In this document: positions 63,701 through 64,000 of the stretch, piece after piece
Layout of the letters: each line of letters begins with the position of its first letter
How positions within the stretch are numbered: position 1 is the first letter of the stretch
Assembly: GCF_900107175.1 (NCBI RefSeq)
Contig: NZ_FNOZ01000014.1
Span: 1 to 64,000, forward strand
Length of the DNA stretch: 64,000 nucleotides
Origin: Modestobacter sp. DSM 44400
GTDB taxonomy: Bacteria > Actinomycetota > Actinomycetes > Mycobacteriales > Geodermatophilaceae
Reading direction: 5' to 3'
Translations under genes and position numbers: made by a program
Notes under the pieces: model-generated
Databases searched by the model: none
Told to the model about the DNA's origin: nothing
The model's input: only the letters and a program-made list of their open reading frames with translations

Positions 63701-64000
63701 TCACTCCGCGGCGGGCACCCAGCGGGCGGGCCGGTTCTCCCGGAACGCGGCGATGCCCTCCTGTCCCTCGGCGCTGGCGAAGAACCGGGCCGACAGGCTC
63801 GACAGGTTGGCAAACTGCTCCGACAGCGTCCCGGTCGGCGTGGACCGCAGCAGCCGCTTGGTCTCCGCCAGCGCAGCCGGAGCGCCTGCGCCCAGCGCGG
63901 TGACCTGCGCGGCCACCGTGGCGTCGACCTCGTCATCGGGCACGGCCAGGTCGACCAGCCCGCCGGCCGCCGCCGTGTCGGCGTCGAACACCTCGCCGGT
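63701..64000 (-). CDS. Enoyl-CoA hydratase/isomerase family protein, C-terminal part (runs off the right edge)
   Basis: The last 99 codons are visible: VFDADTAAAGGLVDLAVPDD, ALAETKRLLRSTPTGTLSEQ, ARFFASAEGQEGIAAFRENR and PARWVPAAE. This is the C-terminal trimerisation region of crotonase-fold enzymes. The catalytic part lies beyond the window, so the reaction cannot be specified. Confidence 0.8.
   Translation of the reverse strand, partial: TGEVFDADTAAAGGLVDLAVPDDEVDATVAAQVTALGAGAPAALAETKRLLRSTPTGTLSEQFANLSSLSARFFASAEGQEGIAAFRENRPARWVPAAE

Overview
The window is high-GC actinobacterial chromosome, most likely from the Geodermatophilaceae (Geodermatophilus/Blastococcus type). The evidence is the actinobacterial gene order (tig-clpP1-clpP2-clpX; valS/folC-DUF4233-ndk; TIGR03960-DUF2344-rne-rplU-rpmA-obg-proB; proA ... 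nadD-rsfS-gpgP-degV-comEA-comEC-holA-rpsT-lepA), the frequent GTG starts, and many leaderless promoters in which a TAnnnT hexamer lies 6-8 nt before the start codon. This placement is inferred from gene content and order; no database search was run.

Layout. 1-2063: divergent chromate genes chrB/chrA, with chrA frameshifted. 2359-8023: tRNA-Gly, a small membrane protein, tRNA-Pro, then the proteostasis block tig, clpP1P2 and clpX. 8038-9849: a DUF559 protein and a P-loop kinase associated with copies of a palindromic repeat. 9860-16531: valS and folC from back-to-back promoters, a HTH/Clp-N pair whose candidate operators overlap the ndk promoter, ndk and an HtrA-like lipoprotein. 16583-32547: the B12-binding radical SAM pair, RNase E/G, rplU-rpmA-obg-proB-def, a GNAT, a broken MFS gene, proA and a MoxR/VWA pair. 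32873-46959: the NAD/ribosome-silencing/glucosylglycerate/competence/replication block, lepA and an LprG-P55-like pair. 46949-52379: a quinone oxidoreductase remnant, a LysR regulator and a translationally coupled valine (isobutyryl-CoA) catabolic operon. 52471-62809: a selenocysteine island. 62852-64000: a toxin-antitoxin remnant, a small protein and the end of an enoyl-CoA hydratase gene.

The most important content is the selenocysteine island: selD, a sugar-type ABC importer, tRNA-Sec, a substrate-binding-protein-like gene, selA and selB. The anticodon loop of the tRNA-Sec reads CTCTAAA, which makes the anticodon CUA rather than UCA, so it should read UAG. The next gene (57476-59152) carries exactly one in-frame TAG, at codon 161, followed 6 nt later by a SECIS-like hairpin. 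Together these show UAG-encoded selenocysteine. UAG-reading tRNA-Sec has, as I recall, been reported for Geodermatophilus and Blastococcus (Mukai, Soll and colleagues, 2016), so the principle is known. The substrate-binding-like protein with no signal peptide, and the almost exclusive use of TGA as the ordinary stop codon here, make a coherent and testable picture.

Three other genes (chrA, an MFS transporter, an aminoglycoside-phosphotransferase-like gene) each carry an apparent one-base deletion. These may be real decay or assembly errors.
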